Shown here: piece after piece, positions 35,161-43,125 of the stretch | How the letters are laid out: each line of letters starts with the position of its first letter | Numbering within the stretch: the first letter of the stretch is position 1 | Assembly: GCF_009807035.1 (NCBI RefSeq) | Contig: NZ_WUBI01000004.1 | Location: 186,001-250,000, forward strand | Direction of reading: 5' to 3' | Origin: Paenibacillus dendrobii | GTDB lineage: Bacteria; Bacillota; Bacilli; Paenibacillales; Paenibacillaceae | DNA: 64,000 bases | The notes under the pieces: model-generated | Seen by the model: only the letters and a program-made list of their open reading frames with translations | What the model was told of the DNA's origin: nothing | Database searches by the model: none | Translations under genes and position numbers: made by a program

Positions 35161-35595
35161 ATGGAAGAGAAACAACGCGTCAAGCTATCCCAATGGGATG
35201 CATTAATGCTGGAAGGATTGCGTGCGTACGGCTGGTCCAACGAAGAACTGCTGCAGCGGGTCCGCGAGCGGAATCTGCCCGAGGACCACAGCATGTACGA
35301 GTTCGATTATCAGGCACTGGCCGAGTTTGCAGCCGCTAATCCCGACTTGTTCGAGTCTGCGGTCAAGGACGGCTATTCCATCAAGTACAACACACTGGGA
35401 GGCCTTCGATCGTGGATCGCGGTCGCCTATGGCCTGGAACCGGTGATCGTGCGCGATCCGGGGCAGGAAGCGGTCTTCGCCGAGCTGACCGAAGCCCAGA
35501 AGGAGCGCCTTGAGTCGATCATTTCGTTCGGCTGGGCTATTCATGAAGAAGCAGGCAAGCCTGGCGTGTACCGGATGGAGCCGATTCAGCGGTAA
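35161..35595 (+). CDS. Unrecognised small soluble protein at the end of the opp operon
   Basis: Protein of 144 residues with no family I recognise. It is rich in Glu and Leu and has no membrane segment. GGGAGG precedes the ATG, and the gene is 21 bases after oppF, so it is probably co-transcribed. Visible features are a DYQALAEFAAANPDLFESAV helix pair and a TLGGLRSWIAVAYGLEPV segment. It may be an accessory factor for peptide use, but only the operon position suggests this. Confidence 0.75.
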   Translation: MEEKQRVKLSQWDALMLEGLRAYGWSNEELLQRVRERNLPEDHSMYEFDYQALAEFAAANPDLFESAVKDGYSIKYNTLGGLRSWIAVAYGLEPVIVRDPGQEAVFAELTEAQKERLESIISFGWAIHEEAGKPGVYRMEPIQR

Positions 35596-35645
35596 GCAGG
35601 CATTACACGGGTGCACACTAAAGATTTTTGCTGCGAAATAAGAAT

Positions 35646-35714
35646 ATGCGCTTTCCACAAGCATCGCCAGATCCGAGAGGGTCCAGGGTAAGCTTGCGAA
35701 AGGCGCATTTTTTT
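35646..35714 (+). terminator. Terminator of the oligopeptide operon
   Basis: ATGCGC-TTTC pairs with GAAAG-GCGCAT across a branched loop of about 45 bases, followed by seven T residues. Confidence 0.75.
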
Positions 35715-35845
35715 GCTGTCTTAAGCTCGTATAATCAGAACTAATGGCAAGATCGGCCGAAAAATAAAATAATAGGAATTTTAGTGAACGATTCTGATCC
35801 AGAGAGCCAATACATCATGTATACAATTTCAGGAGGCCTTCGCAA

Positions 35846-36445
35846 ATGAACGATCAAGAGCTGGAACCATGGTTGGACCGACTGATCGCCGGCGATCCGG
35901 AAGCGCTGGAAGTCGTGTACGGGCTGACGAAGAAAAAAGTGTATGGGACGGTCGCGCTGCTGGTTCGAAATCAGGAAGATGTCAACGATATCGTGAGCGA
36001 AATTTATGTTCAGCTGTGGCGCGCGCTTCCCGGTTATGACCGTAAACGCCCCTTTCTGTTCTGGTTGAACGGCATCGTCATCAGACAGGTCCATAACTGG
36101 CGCAGGCAGGTGTGGAGAAGATTCCGATTGCATGAACGGAATGATCGTCTTGGCGAATTTCCGCAGGTGGAAATGCCCGATGAAGCCTTGGAGAGGTCTG
36201 AATCCCACCGGAAGATCCGTGAAGCGATCAACCGGCTGCCCTATAAACTGAGGACGGTAGTTATCTACCGTTATTATTACGATTACACTTATGAGCAAAT
36301 TGCCGAACTGCTGCGTATCCCGCCGGGAACCGCGAAATCCAGGGTACATCTGGCCATCAGGCAGCTGCGTAAAGGGTTCGATGCAGAACAAGACGAGGGG
36401 GAGTTTCCGGCATGTTTCAAAAGCACGAAATTGAAAAGTCGCTAA
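35846..36445 (+). CDS. ECF-type RNA polymerase sigma factor
   Basis: Sigma-70 family protein of 199 residues without region 1 or 3. Region 2 (about 20-95) includes NQEDVNDIVSEIYVQLWRAL. Region 4 (about 125-185) has RLPYKLRTVVIYRYYYDYTYEQIAELLRIPPGTAKSRVHLAIRQL, a clear sigma-4 HTH. AGGAGG precedes the ATG. Its last 34 bases overlap the start of a DUF4179 gene, the expected place of an anti-sigma factor. An 87-base stretch of this gene (36101-36187) recurs, degenerate, at 40863-40949. Confidence 0.92.
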   Translation: MNDQELEPWLDRLIAGDPEALEVVYGLTKKKVYGTVALLVRNQEDVNDIVSEIYVQLWRALPGYDRKRPFLFWLNGIVIRQVHNWRRQVWRRFRLHERNDRLGEFPQVEMPDEALERSESHRKIREAINRLPYKLRTVVIYRYYYDYTYEQIAELLRIPPGTAKSRVHLAIRQLRKGFDAEQDEGEFPACFKSTKLKSR

Positions 36446-37203
36446 CGAAGTACGTCGACGGGGTACATGTTCCCGCAGAAGTCGATCGGCGCGTCAGACA
36501 GTCATTTGAACAGTTTCATCATCAAAAGGAGAGACGACAACCCATGAAAAAAAGAATCGCCGTTTTGAGCATAGCCGCTGCGATCCTGGTACCTACCGGC
36601 GTGTTTGCATCTACAGGTGGGGCATCTTACTTTTTTAACGGCAGCGCCAATATCAACGGACTCGTGGACGACAGCATGAAACAAGCATTATCCGAAGGAA
36701 AGTCTGTTCCGATGGATGAGAAAATCTCGGATCAGGGCATAACCGTCCACTTGAAGGAAATGTATGCTGACGGGCAAAAAATCTTTGTCCATTACAGCTT
36801 GGAACAGTCCGACGGCACACTCGTGCCTTATGAGTTTGATACGAAAGGCTTGGATGTCTTATCAGATGGGAAGAAGGACGGCAAGCAGGTCGAGAATCCG
36901 ACCTATCAGGAATCCGGAGTTGACGGCTTCAGCGTGCTGAATTTTATCGGAACCGGCCAAGAAGACAGATTGCCATTCTACCTGACGGACGCCAAAGGAG
37001 ATAGAATCGACTCGGGCGTGGCGGAGAAGGATCTGCCTGAGGGCGTGTTTGCCTTTGTAACGGACGGCACCAAGCTGCCGACTTCGGTTACTCTGCATGT
37101 GGACATTAACCGGATCGGCAAAACGAAGGGCAACTGGAAAGGTGAGTTTTCCGTGGGTCAGAGCCAGGTGAAACAGGAAACGGAAGCCGACAGGAATAAA
37201 TAG
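36412..37203 (+). CDS. DUF4179-type membrane protein, probable anti-sigma factor
   Basis: Protein of 263 residues. A cytosolic stretch of about 43 residues (KHEIEKSLTKYVDGVHVPAEVDRRV) precedes one membrane span (about 46-66; RIAVLSIAAAILVPTG), and the rest lies outside the cell with the YFFNGSANINGLVDDSM pattern of DUF4179 proteins. Such proteins are encoded beside ECF sigma factors and are thought to hold them inactive until an envelope signal arrives. Here the start overlaps the sigma gene by 34 bases, which supports paired expression. No zinc HxxxCxxC motif is seen, so it is not a ZAS-type anti-sigma factor. Confidence 0.82.
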   Translation: MFQKHEIEKSLTKYVDGVHVPAEVDRRVRQSFEQFHHQKERRQPMKKRIAVLSIAAAILVPTGVFASTGGASYFFNGSANINGLVDDSMKQALSEGKSVPMDEKISDQGITVHLKEMYADGQKIFVHYSLEQSDGTLVPYEFDTKGLDVLSDGKKDGKQVENPTYQESGVDGFSVLNFIGTGQEDRLPFYLTDAKGDRIDSGVAEKDLPEGVFAFVTDGTKLPTSVTLHVDINRIGKTKGNWKGEFSVGQSQVKQETEADRNK

Positions 37204-37247
37204 GGATGAAGTAAGGGAGATAAGAATCGCGAGAGTTTTATCAACAT

Positions 37248-37275
37248 TAAACCTGCCCAACCGGGCAGGTTTTTG
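37248..37275 (+). terminator. Terminator after the anti-sigma gene
   Basis: AAACCTGCCCAACCGGGCAGGTTTTT-type hairpin with a short loop and a T run. It marks the edge of the GC-rich backbone before the AT-rich segment. Confidence 0.9.
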
Positions 37276-37304
37276 CTATTTGACACGAGAGGATTGTCCC
37301 TTGT

Positions 37305-37494
37305 TTACAAGCCATATTTCACGGCCATCGCCGCGATATGCTTTTTCAGCTCCTTTCGATTACTTCCACCGGTTCAATTACCGTGACGCTGCGGCTGAAG
37401 CTCAGTATGTTTTGCATGGCTTTATCCATGGAGGAATAATGAGCAGTGACCGAAACCGCGCCATCATTCATATATGTAACTTGTTCTGAGTTGC
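37305..37494 (-). pseudogene. Broken C-terminal end of a WYL-domain transcriptional regulator
   Basis: Read on the minus strand, SEQVTYMNDGAVSVTAHYSS continues to MDKAMQNILSFSRSVTVIEP and VEVIER, then after a one-base frame change ELKKHIAAMAVKYGL and a stop. This is the usual tail of a WYL/YafY-like regulator (SFG..V.VIEP.EL...). No start, HTH or WYL core is present, so it is a remnant. It lies at the left edge of the AT-rich segment. Confidence 0.6.
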
Positions 37495-37562
37495 TCTATT
37501 GGTTGCAACCAGAACATCGTCTGTTATTAGCGAGAAGAGGGAAATAAAGGAGGAAACGATGA

Positions 37563-38432
37563 ATGATAGAGAACACAAGAATGAGAGACTTGAGGTTATT
37601 ATGGATAACAGCAGGATTTGTATTCATTGCTGTAAACCTTCTTTTGTTGTCATTCATTCTTATATCGGGTTACTTATTTGACTCTATTATTACCAAAACC
37701 ATGGGAGTAGCTATCATTTGGGGAGTTATTATATTGTATTTAAAGGTAACAACCCGCCAAATACCCTGCAAAATGCAAATAAATAACAGATATTATGTAA
37801 CTTTATTGAATTCTGGGTGTTATATAAAATGTACAAAAATTGAGGTTTTGAAAAGGCAATTGAAATCAGGATTTTTAGCATTATTCTCAGTAATTTTACT
37901 TCTTGGATTTAACTTAAGTGCATTTGCAGCAGATGAACGGACTACTACAGAAAACAGTAAGGATGAGGGTACTACTGTTGTAACGGGAGGGTACATAACA
38001 CATTTAACACCAAGCCAAGCTGAAGAGTATGAAAAAAATCTTGTTTTTGGTGAATCCAGATTGGTTGAAGGAACTATTCCTGGAATCACAACATTTGATG
38101 CTGTTGTTTCATTGCAATGGGAGAAATTAAATCAGTATGATCTTGTATCTGCATATAACACTCTTACTGTAAATAAAACATCAACTATTAACGTTACATT
38201 GGTACAATGGGCAGACTCTTTTACATCTCTCAGAAGTCCGGAAATGACTTACGGACTTATGAGTGCAGACTATCAAACAAATAGAAGTATCGCCGGAAAA
38301 TACGATAATACCAATGCAACAATTCAGTTCTTCAATGTACCGCCTGGTGAATACCGATTATCAGCTTATAATGCAAGTAGTTACACTGTCTCCGGGAACT
38401 GTTATGCAAAAAGAGATCAAGGTGCAAACTAA
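37563..38432 (+). CDS. Membrane/exported protein of unknown function, possibly two genes in one frame
   Basis: Frame of 289 residues, no family recognised. Residues 1-62 form two membrane segments (LWITAGFVFIAVNLLLLSFI and a second at about 45-60). A signal-peptide-like stretch lies inside the frame (about 95-122; SGFLALFSVILLLGFNLSAFA) with a good cleavage site before ADERTT. The rest is a beta-rich extracellular domain ending FFNVPPGEYRLSAYNASS. This suggests a small membrane protein read through into a secreted protein whose own start would be the TTG near 37845. GGAGG precedes the ATG at 37563. The codons are AT-rich, unlike the flanks. Confidence 0.6.
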   Translation: MIENTRMRDLRLLWITAGFVFIAVNLLLLSFILISGYLFDSIITKTMGVAIIWGVIILYLKVTTRQIPCKMQINNRYYVTLLNSGCYIKCTKIEVLKRQLKSGFLALFSVILLLGFNLSAFAADERTTTENSKDEGTTVVTGGYITHLTPSQAEEYEKNLVFGESRLVEGTIPGITTFDAVVSLQWEKLNQYDLVSAYNTLTVNKTSTINVTLVQWADSFTSLRSPEMTYGLMSADYQTNRSIAGKYDNTNATIQFFNVPPGEYRLSAYNASSYTVSGNCYAKRDQGAN

Positions 38433-38493
38433 TTAATCTATTGATTAAAATGAAATTGCTCTTGACTACGCAGAGAGAAGGGAATTGACACAG

Positions 38494-38844
38494 ATGAAAA
38501 ATACACGAAGAAACCTACTCATAATCGTGGCATGTACATTACTTTTAATCGGTTGTATAGTGATCACTTGGCCATTTATTGAAGATGCAATGAATAATGG
38601 TCAAGTGAGTAATCCAAGTGCAAACCCAAATCTTAGGCATTTAACGGAGGCAGAAAGGCAACAAATTTTAGATACCACTGATGCAATTGTAACTAAGTAC
38701 GGAACTTTTAAACGTACGACTACTACACAACCATTGCCTGATAAAGGTGTAGTTTATGATACAAAATATGTTAATAAAAATACCAAAGTCATTATAAAAG
38801 ATGGTAGGAGATTCGACCGAGTACCAGATGGCTCAAAATTTTAA
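38494..38844 (+). CDS. Small membrane-anchored protein of unknown function
   Basis: Protein of 116 residues. It has one N-terminal membrane span (about 5-27; NLLIIVACTLLLIGCIVITW) followed by a hydrophilic outside domain with HLTEAERQQILDTTDAIV and GVVYDTKYVNKNTKVIIKDG. No family was recognised. The ATG at 38494 has AGAAGGG about 11 bases upstream; a TTG at 38485 is too close to that site. A terminator follows directly. It belongs to the AT-rich segment. Its LT-x-x-E/Q helix start loosely recalls the proteins on either side. Confidence 0.6.
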   Translation: MKNTRRNLLIIVACTLLLIGCIVITWPFIEDAMNNGQVSNPSANPNLRHLTEAERQQILDTTDAIVTKYGTFKRTTTTQPLPDKGVVYDTKYVNKNTKVIIKDGRRFDRVPDGSKF

Positions 38845-38890
38845 AAAAATACCCGCTTAATGAATTAAAGCATTTTGCGGGTATTTTTTA
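38844..38890 (+). terminator. Terminator in the AT-rich segment
   Basis: AAAAATACCCGC pairs with GCGGGTATTTTTT across a loop of about 20 bases. Confidence 0.85.
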
Positions 38891-38931
38891 TAAGATAAAT
38901 TGTAATATATTATAAATTATGGAAATAAATT

Positions 38932-39732
38932 ATGAAAATTTTAAGTTTTGGTAAAATTGCTGCAGTGTTTTTAGTCGGATCACAGATTTTTGCTAGCCCA
39001 ATCAGTTCTTTTGCTGATCAAAGAAGCTCTATTCCTGACAAAATGCTTGCAGGAACTGTAATTCAGTATGACGAGAATAACAACCCAGTTTATTTGAAAA
39101 CAGGCACAACTCTACCATTACAGATATCTGCAAATACAACATTGCACAAAGCACTAACTCCTGAGGAGCAATCAGTTTTAGATGAAGAAAATAAAATGGT
39201 ACAAGGAATTCTAGATGAGGCTAAGTCTCTACCTTTCATCCATATCGATAATCCGGAACCTCAACCTGGAATGAAGGTGATTTATGATGGAGAAGGGTAT
39301 CTTAAAGACATTATTTATCCACAAGATCAAAAGACGATCGAAGTAATGAGCGCTCTTCCACAAAACAGTCGGAAAGCTCCTGGAACGTATACATATGGTG
39401 CACACAATAATTCAATTACTATAACTGGAACAAGTGCTGGTAAAGTACTGGGGACAGGGCGTGGTACCACATTTACGGATACTATGGGGGATAACGATAA
39501 TAATATGAAGAAAGGAGATTGTGCAACTAAGGGTGAAATTGATAATCCACGATTTAATACAGTAATTAGTGTAAGAAATTTGGACAATAATATTGTTTAC
39601 GATTTTAAGAAAAATGATAACGGAACCCTTCCAGATGCTGTTATAGATATTTGGAAGGACGGAGTTTCATATTTAGGACTAACATTTAGTTCAACTCTTT
39701 CGTTTTCAGGAAGATACTATTATGAATTTTAA
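38932..39732 (+). CDS. Secreted protein of unknown function
   Basis: Protein of 266 residues with a signal peptide (about 1-29; FLVGSQIFASPISSFADQ). The mature part has ALTPEEQSVLDEENKMVQG, then a PGMKVIYDGEGYLKDIIYP segment, and a glycine/asparagine-containing TFTDTMGDNDNNMKKGDCA stretch with one cysteine. The end is a beta-rich ISVRNLDNNIVYDF region. No family was recognised. No clear ribosome site is visible before the ATG, and the upstream 40 bases are almost pure A and T. It is followed by a strong terminator. Confidence 0.65.
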   Translation: MKILSFGKIAAVFLVGSQIFASPISSFADQRSSIPDKMLAGTVIQYDENNNPVYLKTGTTLPLQISANTTLHKALTPEEQSVLDEENKMVQGILDEAKSLPFIHIDNPEPQPGMKVIYDGEGYLKDIIYPQDQKTIEVMSALPQNSRKAPGTYTYGAHNNSITITGTSAGKVLGTGRGTTFTDTMGDNDNNMKKGDCATKGEIDNPRFNTVISVRNLDNNIVYDFKKNDNGTLPDAVIDIWKDGVSYLGLTFSSTLSFSGRYYYEF

Positions 39733-39744
39733 AATATGAAAATA

Positions 39745-39787
39745 AATAATATGGGTAGGACAATCCTATCCATATTATTTATTTTAT
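39745..39787 (+). terminator. Terminator after the secreted protein
   Basis: AATAATATGGGTAGGA and TCCTATCCATATTATT form a near-perfect 16-bp stem with a three-base loop, followed by TATTTTAT. Confidence 0.85.
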
Positions 39788-39806
39788 ACGGAGGAAGAGG
39801 TTTATA

Positions 39807-40853
39807 TTGAAAAAAAAACATAATCAGATAGTTTTATTCCTATTGCTTTGTATTCTCTTTTTATCATCTTGTTCAAACACTTCCGATCCAATTAATCAGA
39901 CGACTACAGGAACTGTAGAAGAAAAAAGCACCATGTCAGTTTCTCCATATTTATCAATTACTTATACTGAATATGTGAATGGCAAAAATACAGACAACGG
40001 CATGGTTATACGGTCTATGATTTATGATTTAATAACGAAGGAAACGAAGACATTAGCAAATATCCCTTACACTTCACAAACCCCACTATCAGTGATTTCA
40101 AAAGCTGAAAATAAAGTATATTATTCTGCAGGCGAAGGTAATAAAGGAGATCAGTTGTTCTCTTATGATTTAACTAGTCATAAAGAGGAGAAATTAACAA
40201 ATAATTTATTTGCAATTAATTATATTGTTCCAACCTCTTTTAAAGGTGAACTTGTGTTAGCAGCTGTAAAGAAGAACGAAGGGAATTTAAAGACGATTTT
40301 TCTTAGTAAACAAATGAATTCTTTGAATTTCTTGCATGACACGGATACTGATACTAATACATGGTGCTTAACTTATAATGATAAAAACAAATCAATTTAC
40401 ACGGCTGAATATTCAGAAAAGGCACAATTCGAAGCACGAGAGCTTGCTGGAAAAAAACAGAAGCCAACTGTTCCTCCCGATTATATTATAAACGAAATCA
40501 ACACGGAGACTTTAAAAGAGAGGGAAGTTATTAGATTACAGAATGAACAGGTCATATCATTAGCTAGTAGTGACGATCAATTATTTGTGGTTACTTCACG
40601 TTATTATAATCGTGGCGAAAATGAGTATAATTTCGTGAATATTCAAACAGGAAAACGTACCAAATTGAAGCTTCCAATAATTGCAGCCAGCTCTACTGCT
40701 ATTACACAAGATGATAGTGAATTATATTATCTCGGAGGACCATCAGGTATTGACAAAAGGGGAATTTACGTTTTTGATTTTAAATCTCAAAAATCAGTAC
40801 CTATTTTTATACAGGGTGATGGTTTTATTAATGAATTCTCTTTGATTCAGTAA
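39807..40853 (+). CDS. Lipoprotein of unknown function, beta-propeller-like
   Basis: Protein of 348 residues starting at TTG after AAGAGG. A lipobox is present (LFLSSCSN), so it is probably tethered to the outer face of the membrane. The body has repeated strand patterns such as VISKAENKVYYSAGE, LFSYDLTSHKEEKL and LYYLGGPSGIDKRGIYVFDF, reminiscent of beta-propeller (TolB/DPP-IV-like) repeats. No family is claimed. It is the last gene of the AT-rich segment and abuts the sigma-gene relic seven bases later. Confidence 0.65.
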   Translation: MKKKHNQIVLFLLLCILFLSSCSNTSDPINQTTTGTVEEKSTMSVSPYLSITYTEYVNGKNTDNGMVIRSMIYDLITKETKTLANIPYTSQTPLSVISKAENKVYYSAGEGNKGDQLFSYDLTSHKEEKLTNNLFAINYIVPTSFKGELVLAAVKKNEGNLKTIFLSKQMNSLNFLHDTDTDTNTWCLTYNDKNKSIYTAEYSEKAQFEARELAGKKQKPTVPPDYIINEINTETLKEREVIRLQNEQVISLASSDDQLFVVTSRYYNRGENEYNFVNIQTGKRTKLKLPIIAASSTAITQDDSELYYLGGPSGIDKRGIYVFDFKSQKSVPIFIQGDGFINEFSLIQ

Positions 40854-40862
40854 CTCAACATT

Positions 40863-40949
40863 CGCAGGCAGGTGTGGAGAAGATTCCGATTGCTTGAACG
40901 GAATGATCGTCTTGGCAAACATCTGCAGGTGGAATTGCCCGATGAAGCT
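40863..40949 (+). pseudogene. Degenerate copy of an internal piece of the ECF sigma gene
   Basis: These 87 bases match 36101-36187 with six differences (about 93 percent). The same frame reads RRQVWRRFRLLERNDRLG against RRQVWRRFRLHERNDRLG in the intact gene. There is no start and no sigma-4 region. It is a relic of a second, slightly diverged sigma gene or of a recombination event. Confidence 0.85.
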
Positions 40950-41060
40950 TGCAGCCAGTTCTTTAACATAATCAAGGGAAATGCCGTACTTCCACTCTGC
41001 TTCGGGCAGTGCATCGACCCAGCGGGTACGGGAGAGACGGTACTTCAGATCATCCAACAC
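40947..41060 (-). pseudogene. Fragment of an epoxide hydrolase N-terminal (EHN) domain
   Basis: On the minus strand, VLDDLKYRLSRTRWVDALPE followed by AEWKYGISLDYVKELAAS is the typical start of epoxide-hydrolase-family alpha/beta hydrolases. An in-frame stop lies just upstream and the homology ends where the sigma relic begins, so it is a remnant truncated at both ends. Confidence 0.6.
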
Positions 41061-41082
41061 TTATATATCCATCTTAAGCCAA

Positions 41083-41110
41083 CCACCCTGACAGCCTTAT
41101 GTCAGAGTGG
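41083..41110. terminator. Hairpin past the end of the response regulator gene
   Basis: CCAC-C-CTGAC pairs with GTCAG-A-GTGG. There is no T run on the minus strand, so this may only be a 3' hairpin. Confidence 0.4.
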
Positions 41111-41133
41111 TGAGGAGTCAAAAAATTTTCTGT

Positions 41134-41787
41134 TTATTTTTGCAAATACAAAATCAGCTCAGCCCGGCTGCCCAGCTCCAACTTATCGAGAATATGCGAA
41201 ACATAGTTTTTGACCGTACCTTCAGCCAAAAATAACGCCTCACCAATCGCTTTGTTGCTTTTTCCTTGCAAAATCTGTTCCGCAACCTCGATTTCTCTCG
41301 GTGTCAGCAGCTCCGTTAAGTCTTTATGTATAACCGCCTCATTCAGAATCGGGGCAGGTGGATTGTCGGCCGCATGAAGCGCATGGATAATCCGGTTCGT
41401 AATTTCCGGCTGGAGCAGCAAATTTCCTTCATAGGCGGCGCGGATTGCCTTGATCATTTCCTTGGAGCTTGTGTCTTTCAAAATATAGCCGTCCGCACCA
41501 TTCTTCAGACCGCTGAAAATATACTGATCCTCATTGAAGGTCGTTAGAATAATGACTTTAACATCCGGGTACTGCTGCTTGACGAGCTTAGTCGCCTCAA
41601 TGCCGTTCATAATCGGCATTCGAATATCCATAAGAATTACATCGGGCACATCTTTTTGCAAAAGAGCCAGAAGCTCTTCGCCGTTCCCTGCCTCTGCGAT
41701 GACTTCGATCTCATCATATAAGCTCAAAATCATGTTCAGCCCGTCTCTGACGATTCCTTGGTCATCGGCTATCATTACACGAATCAT
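41134..41787 (-). CDS. NarL/LuxR-family response regulator
   Basis: Protein of 217 residues. The receiver domain has the acidic pair in IADDQG, the phosphorylatable Asp in VILMDIRMP and the Lys in YILKDTSS. The LuxR-type HTH at the end contains LTPREIEVAEQILQGKSNKAIGEALFLAEGTVKNYVSHIL. It starts directly after the kinase stop, with GGAG nine bases before the ATG, so the pair is coupled. AGTCAT-type repeats upstream of the divergent protease gene are likely binding sites. Confidence 0.95.
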   Translation of the reverse strand: MIRVMIADDQGIVRDGLNMILSLYDEIEVIAEAGNGEELLALLQKDVPDVILMDIRMPIMNGIEATKLVKQQYPDVKVIILTTFNEDQYIFSGLKNGADGYILKDTSSKEMIKAIRAAYEGNLLLQPEITNRIIHALHAADNPPAPILNEAVIHKDLTELLTPREIEVAEQILQGKSNKAIGEALFLAEGTVKNYVSHILDKLELGSRAELILYLQK

Positions 41788-42933
41788 CTAGTTCATCTCC
41801 GTACCTGTGGAATATGGAATATCAGCCGTAACAGCAAATCCGCGGCTATCAGGAGAAGAGAAATGAACCGTCCCCTGCAGCGCCGCGATGCGTTCTTCGA
41901 TTCCGCGAAGTCCATGTGATTTATGGATATGCGTGCAGCCAGCGCCGTCATTTTCAACGGCAATATGCAGCATCGAGCCTCTTTTTTCCACGATAATGTC
42001 GAAAGACTCAGCCCCTCCATGCTTCAGCCCGTTTGTTACGGCCTCGCGGACTGTATTGTAGATCCCTTGTTTCGTGTCCAGGCTGGCAGCCTCGATGGCT
42101 TCATCGAATTGCAGCTTTATGTTCAGCCGCTCAGCAAGTTGAATGCTGTCGATCATATCTTGGATGGACTCCTGCAAATGCATGACGGGAGGCGGCGTAT
42201 GGGCTTCTTTCAGAACAGAGACGGCCTTCCGGAGATCCGTGATACTTTTTTGGGAAATGGCAAGAGCTTTGCCGATGACCTCTTTGGATTGCTCCGGCTT
42301 CTTCTCCACGGTATTCTCGGCAAACTCTAGATGCATCCGAATCGCAACCAGCCCATGACCGATGGAATCGTGCAGCTCTTGGGCGATCCTGGTGCGTTCC
42401 CTGACGATGGTGATTTCCTTCAGCTTGGCATTGGCATCGAGGAGCTCCGCGCTGAGAGAGACGTTCTTCTTACGCTGCAGGCTGTTGTTGCGGAACAGAT
42501 ACACCAGCATGAGCATGGCCATGTAAGGGATGACAGAGCTCACGACACTGGCTCTCAGCGTAATCATGGCAGTCAGAAAAACCGCAATATGCACCATTAT
42601 TAATCCGGTCTCCAATCGTGTGCTGTACAGAAACATCTCGGCCAGAGGGAAAAAATAATAGAGATCGGCTGCAGGACTGTCAAAGAAAATCATGTAGAGA
42701 CCGATGCCGACAATGCTGGCAACCATGGATAGGGCATACCAACCCCGATTACCTTTAAAAAAGGGAAGGGTCGCTCTCCCGAAATCATTCGCCTGAATAG
42801 CGAGAATGCCCGCAATGGTTGCGGCTTTAACGGCCGTTGAAAGTTCGTAGCGGGTCACAACGTCAATGGCGACAAAGAGAACGATCACAATTCGGAAGAG
42901 CAAAAGAAGAAACAGGGGTTTATCTTTAACCAT
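41788..42933 (-). CDS. Sensor histidine kinase, HisKA_3 (DesK/NarX) type
   Basis: Kinase of 381 residues. The N-terminal half (about 1-150) holds four to six membrane segments with almost no outside loops, so it probably senses a signal within the membrane. The dimerisation helix has the phospho-acceptor His in ERTRIAQELHDSIGHGLVAI. The ATPase domain ends with HKSHGLRGIEERI, the G2-box of this class. Its partner is the adjacent response regulator. GGAAGTG precedes the ATG. DesK and LiaS are the nearest well-known relatives by layout; the signal is unknown. Confidence 0.93.
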   Translation of the reverse strand: MVKDKPLFLLLLFRIVIVLFVAIDVVTRYELSTAVKAATIAGILAIQANDFGRATLPFFKGNRGWYALSMVASIVGIGLYMIFFDSPAADLYYFFPLAEMFLYSTRLETGLIMVHIAVFLTAMITLRASVVSSVIPYMAMLMLVYLFRNNSLQRKKNVSLSAELLDANAKLKEITIVRERTRIAQELHDSIGHGLVAIRMHLEFAENTVEKKPEQSKEVIGKALAISQKSITDLRKAVSVLKEAHTPPPVMHLQESIQDMIDSIQLAERLNIKLQFDEAIEAASLDTKQGIYNTVREAVTNGLKHGGAESFDIIVEKRGSMLHIAVENDGAGCTHIHKSHGLRGIEERIAALQGTVHFSSPDSRGFAVTADIPYSTGTEMN

Positions 42934-43002
42934 CGCATCACTTCCAGAGTGGTTTGTATTTCCTAAATTATACTATTCAATAGGAAGAATGGAATAGATT
43001 AC

Positions 43003-43054
43003 TAAAGTCATATTCCGAATACTAACGAAAGTCATGCCAAACGGATGACTTTCG
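43003..43054. promoter_or_regulatory. Response-regulator operator upstream of the CPBP protease gene
   Basis: CGAAAGTCAT (43026-43035) and ATGACTTTCG (43045-43054) form a perfect 10-bp inverted repeat with a 9-base centre. A further AAAGTCAT at 43003-43010 is spaced 25 bases from the first, and TCATGACT occurs at 43070-43077. A TACAAT at 43082-43087 could be the -10 of the protease gene. Confidence 0.6.
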
Positions 43055-43125
43055 TGTCTTCAGACGGCTTCATGACTGCTCTACAATGGGAACTGTAAGC
43101 AAATGAATCCATGAGGAGAGTTATG

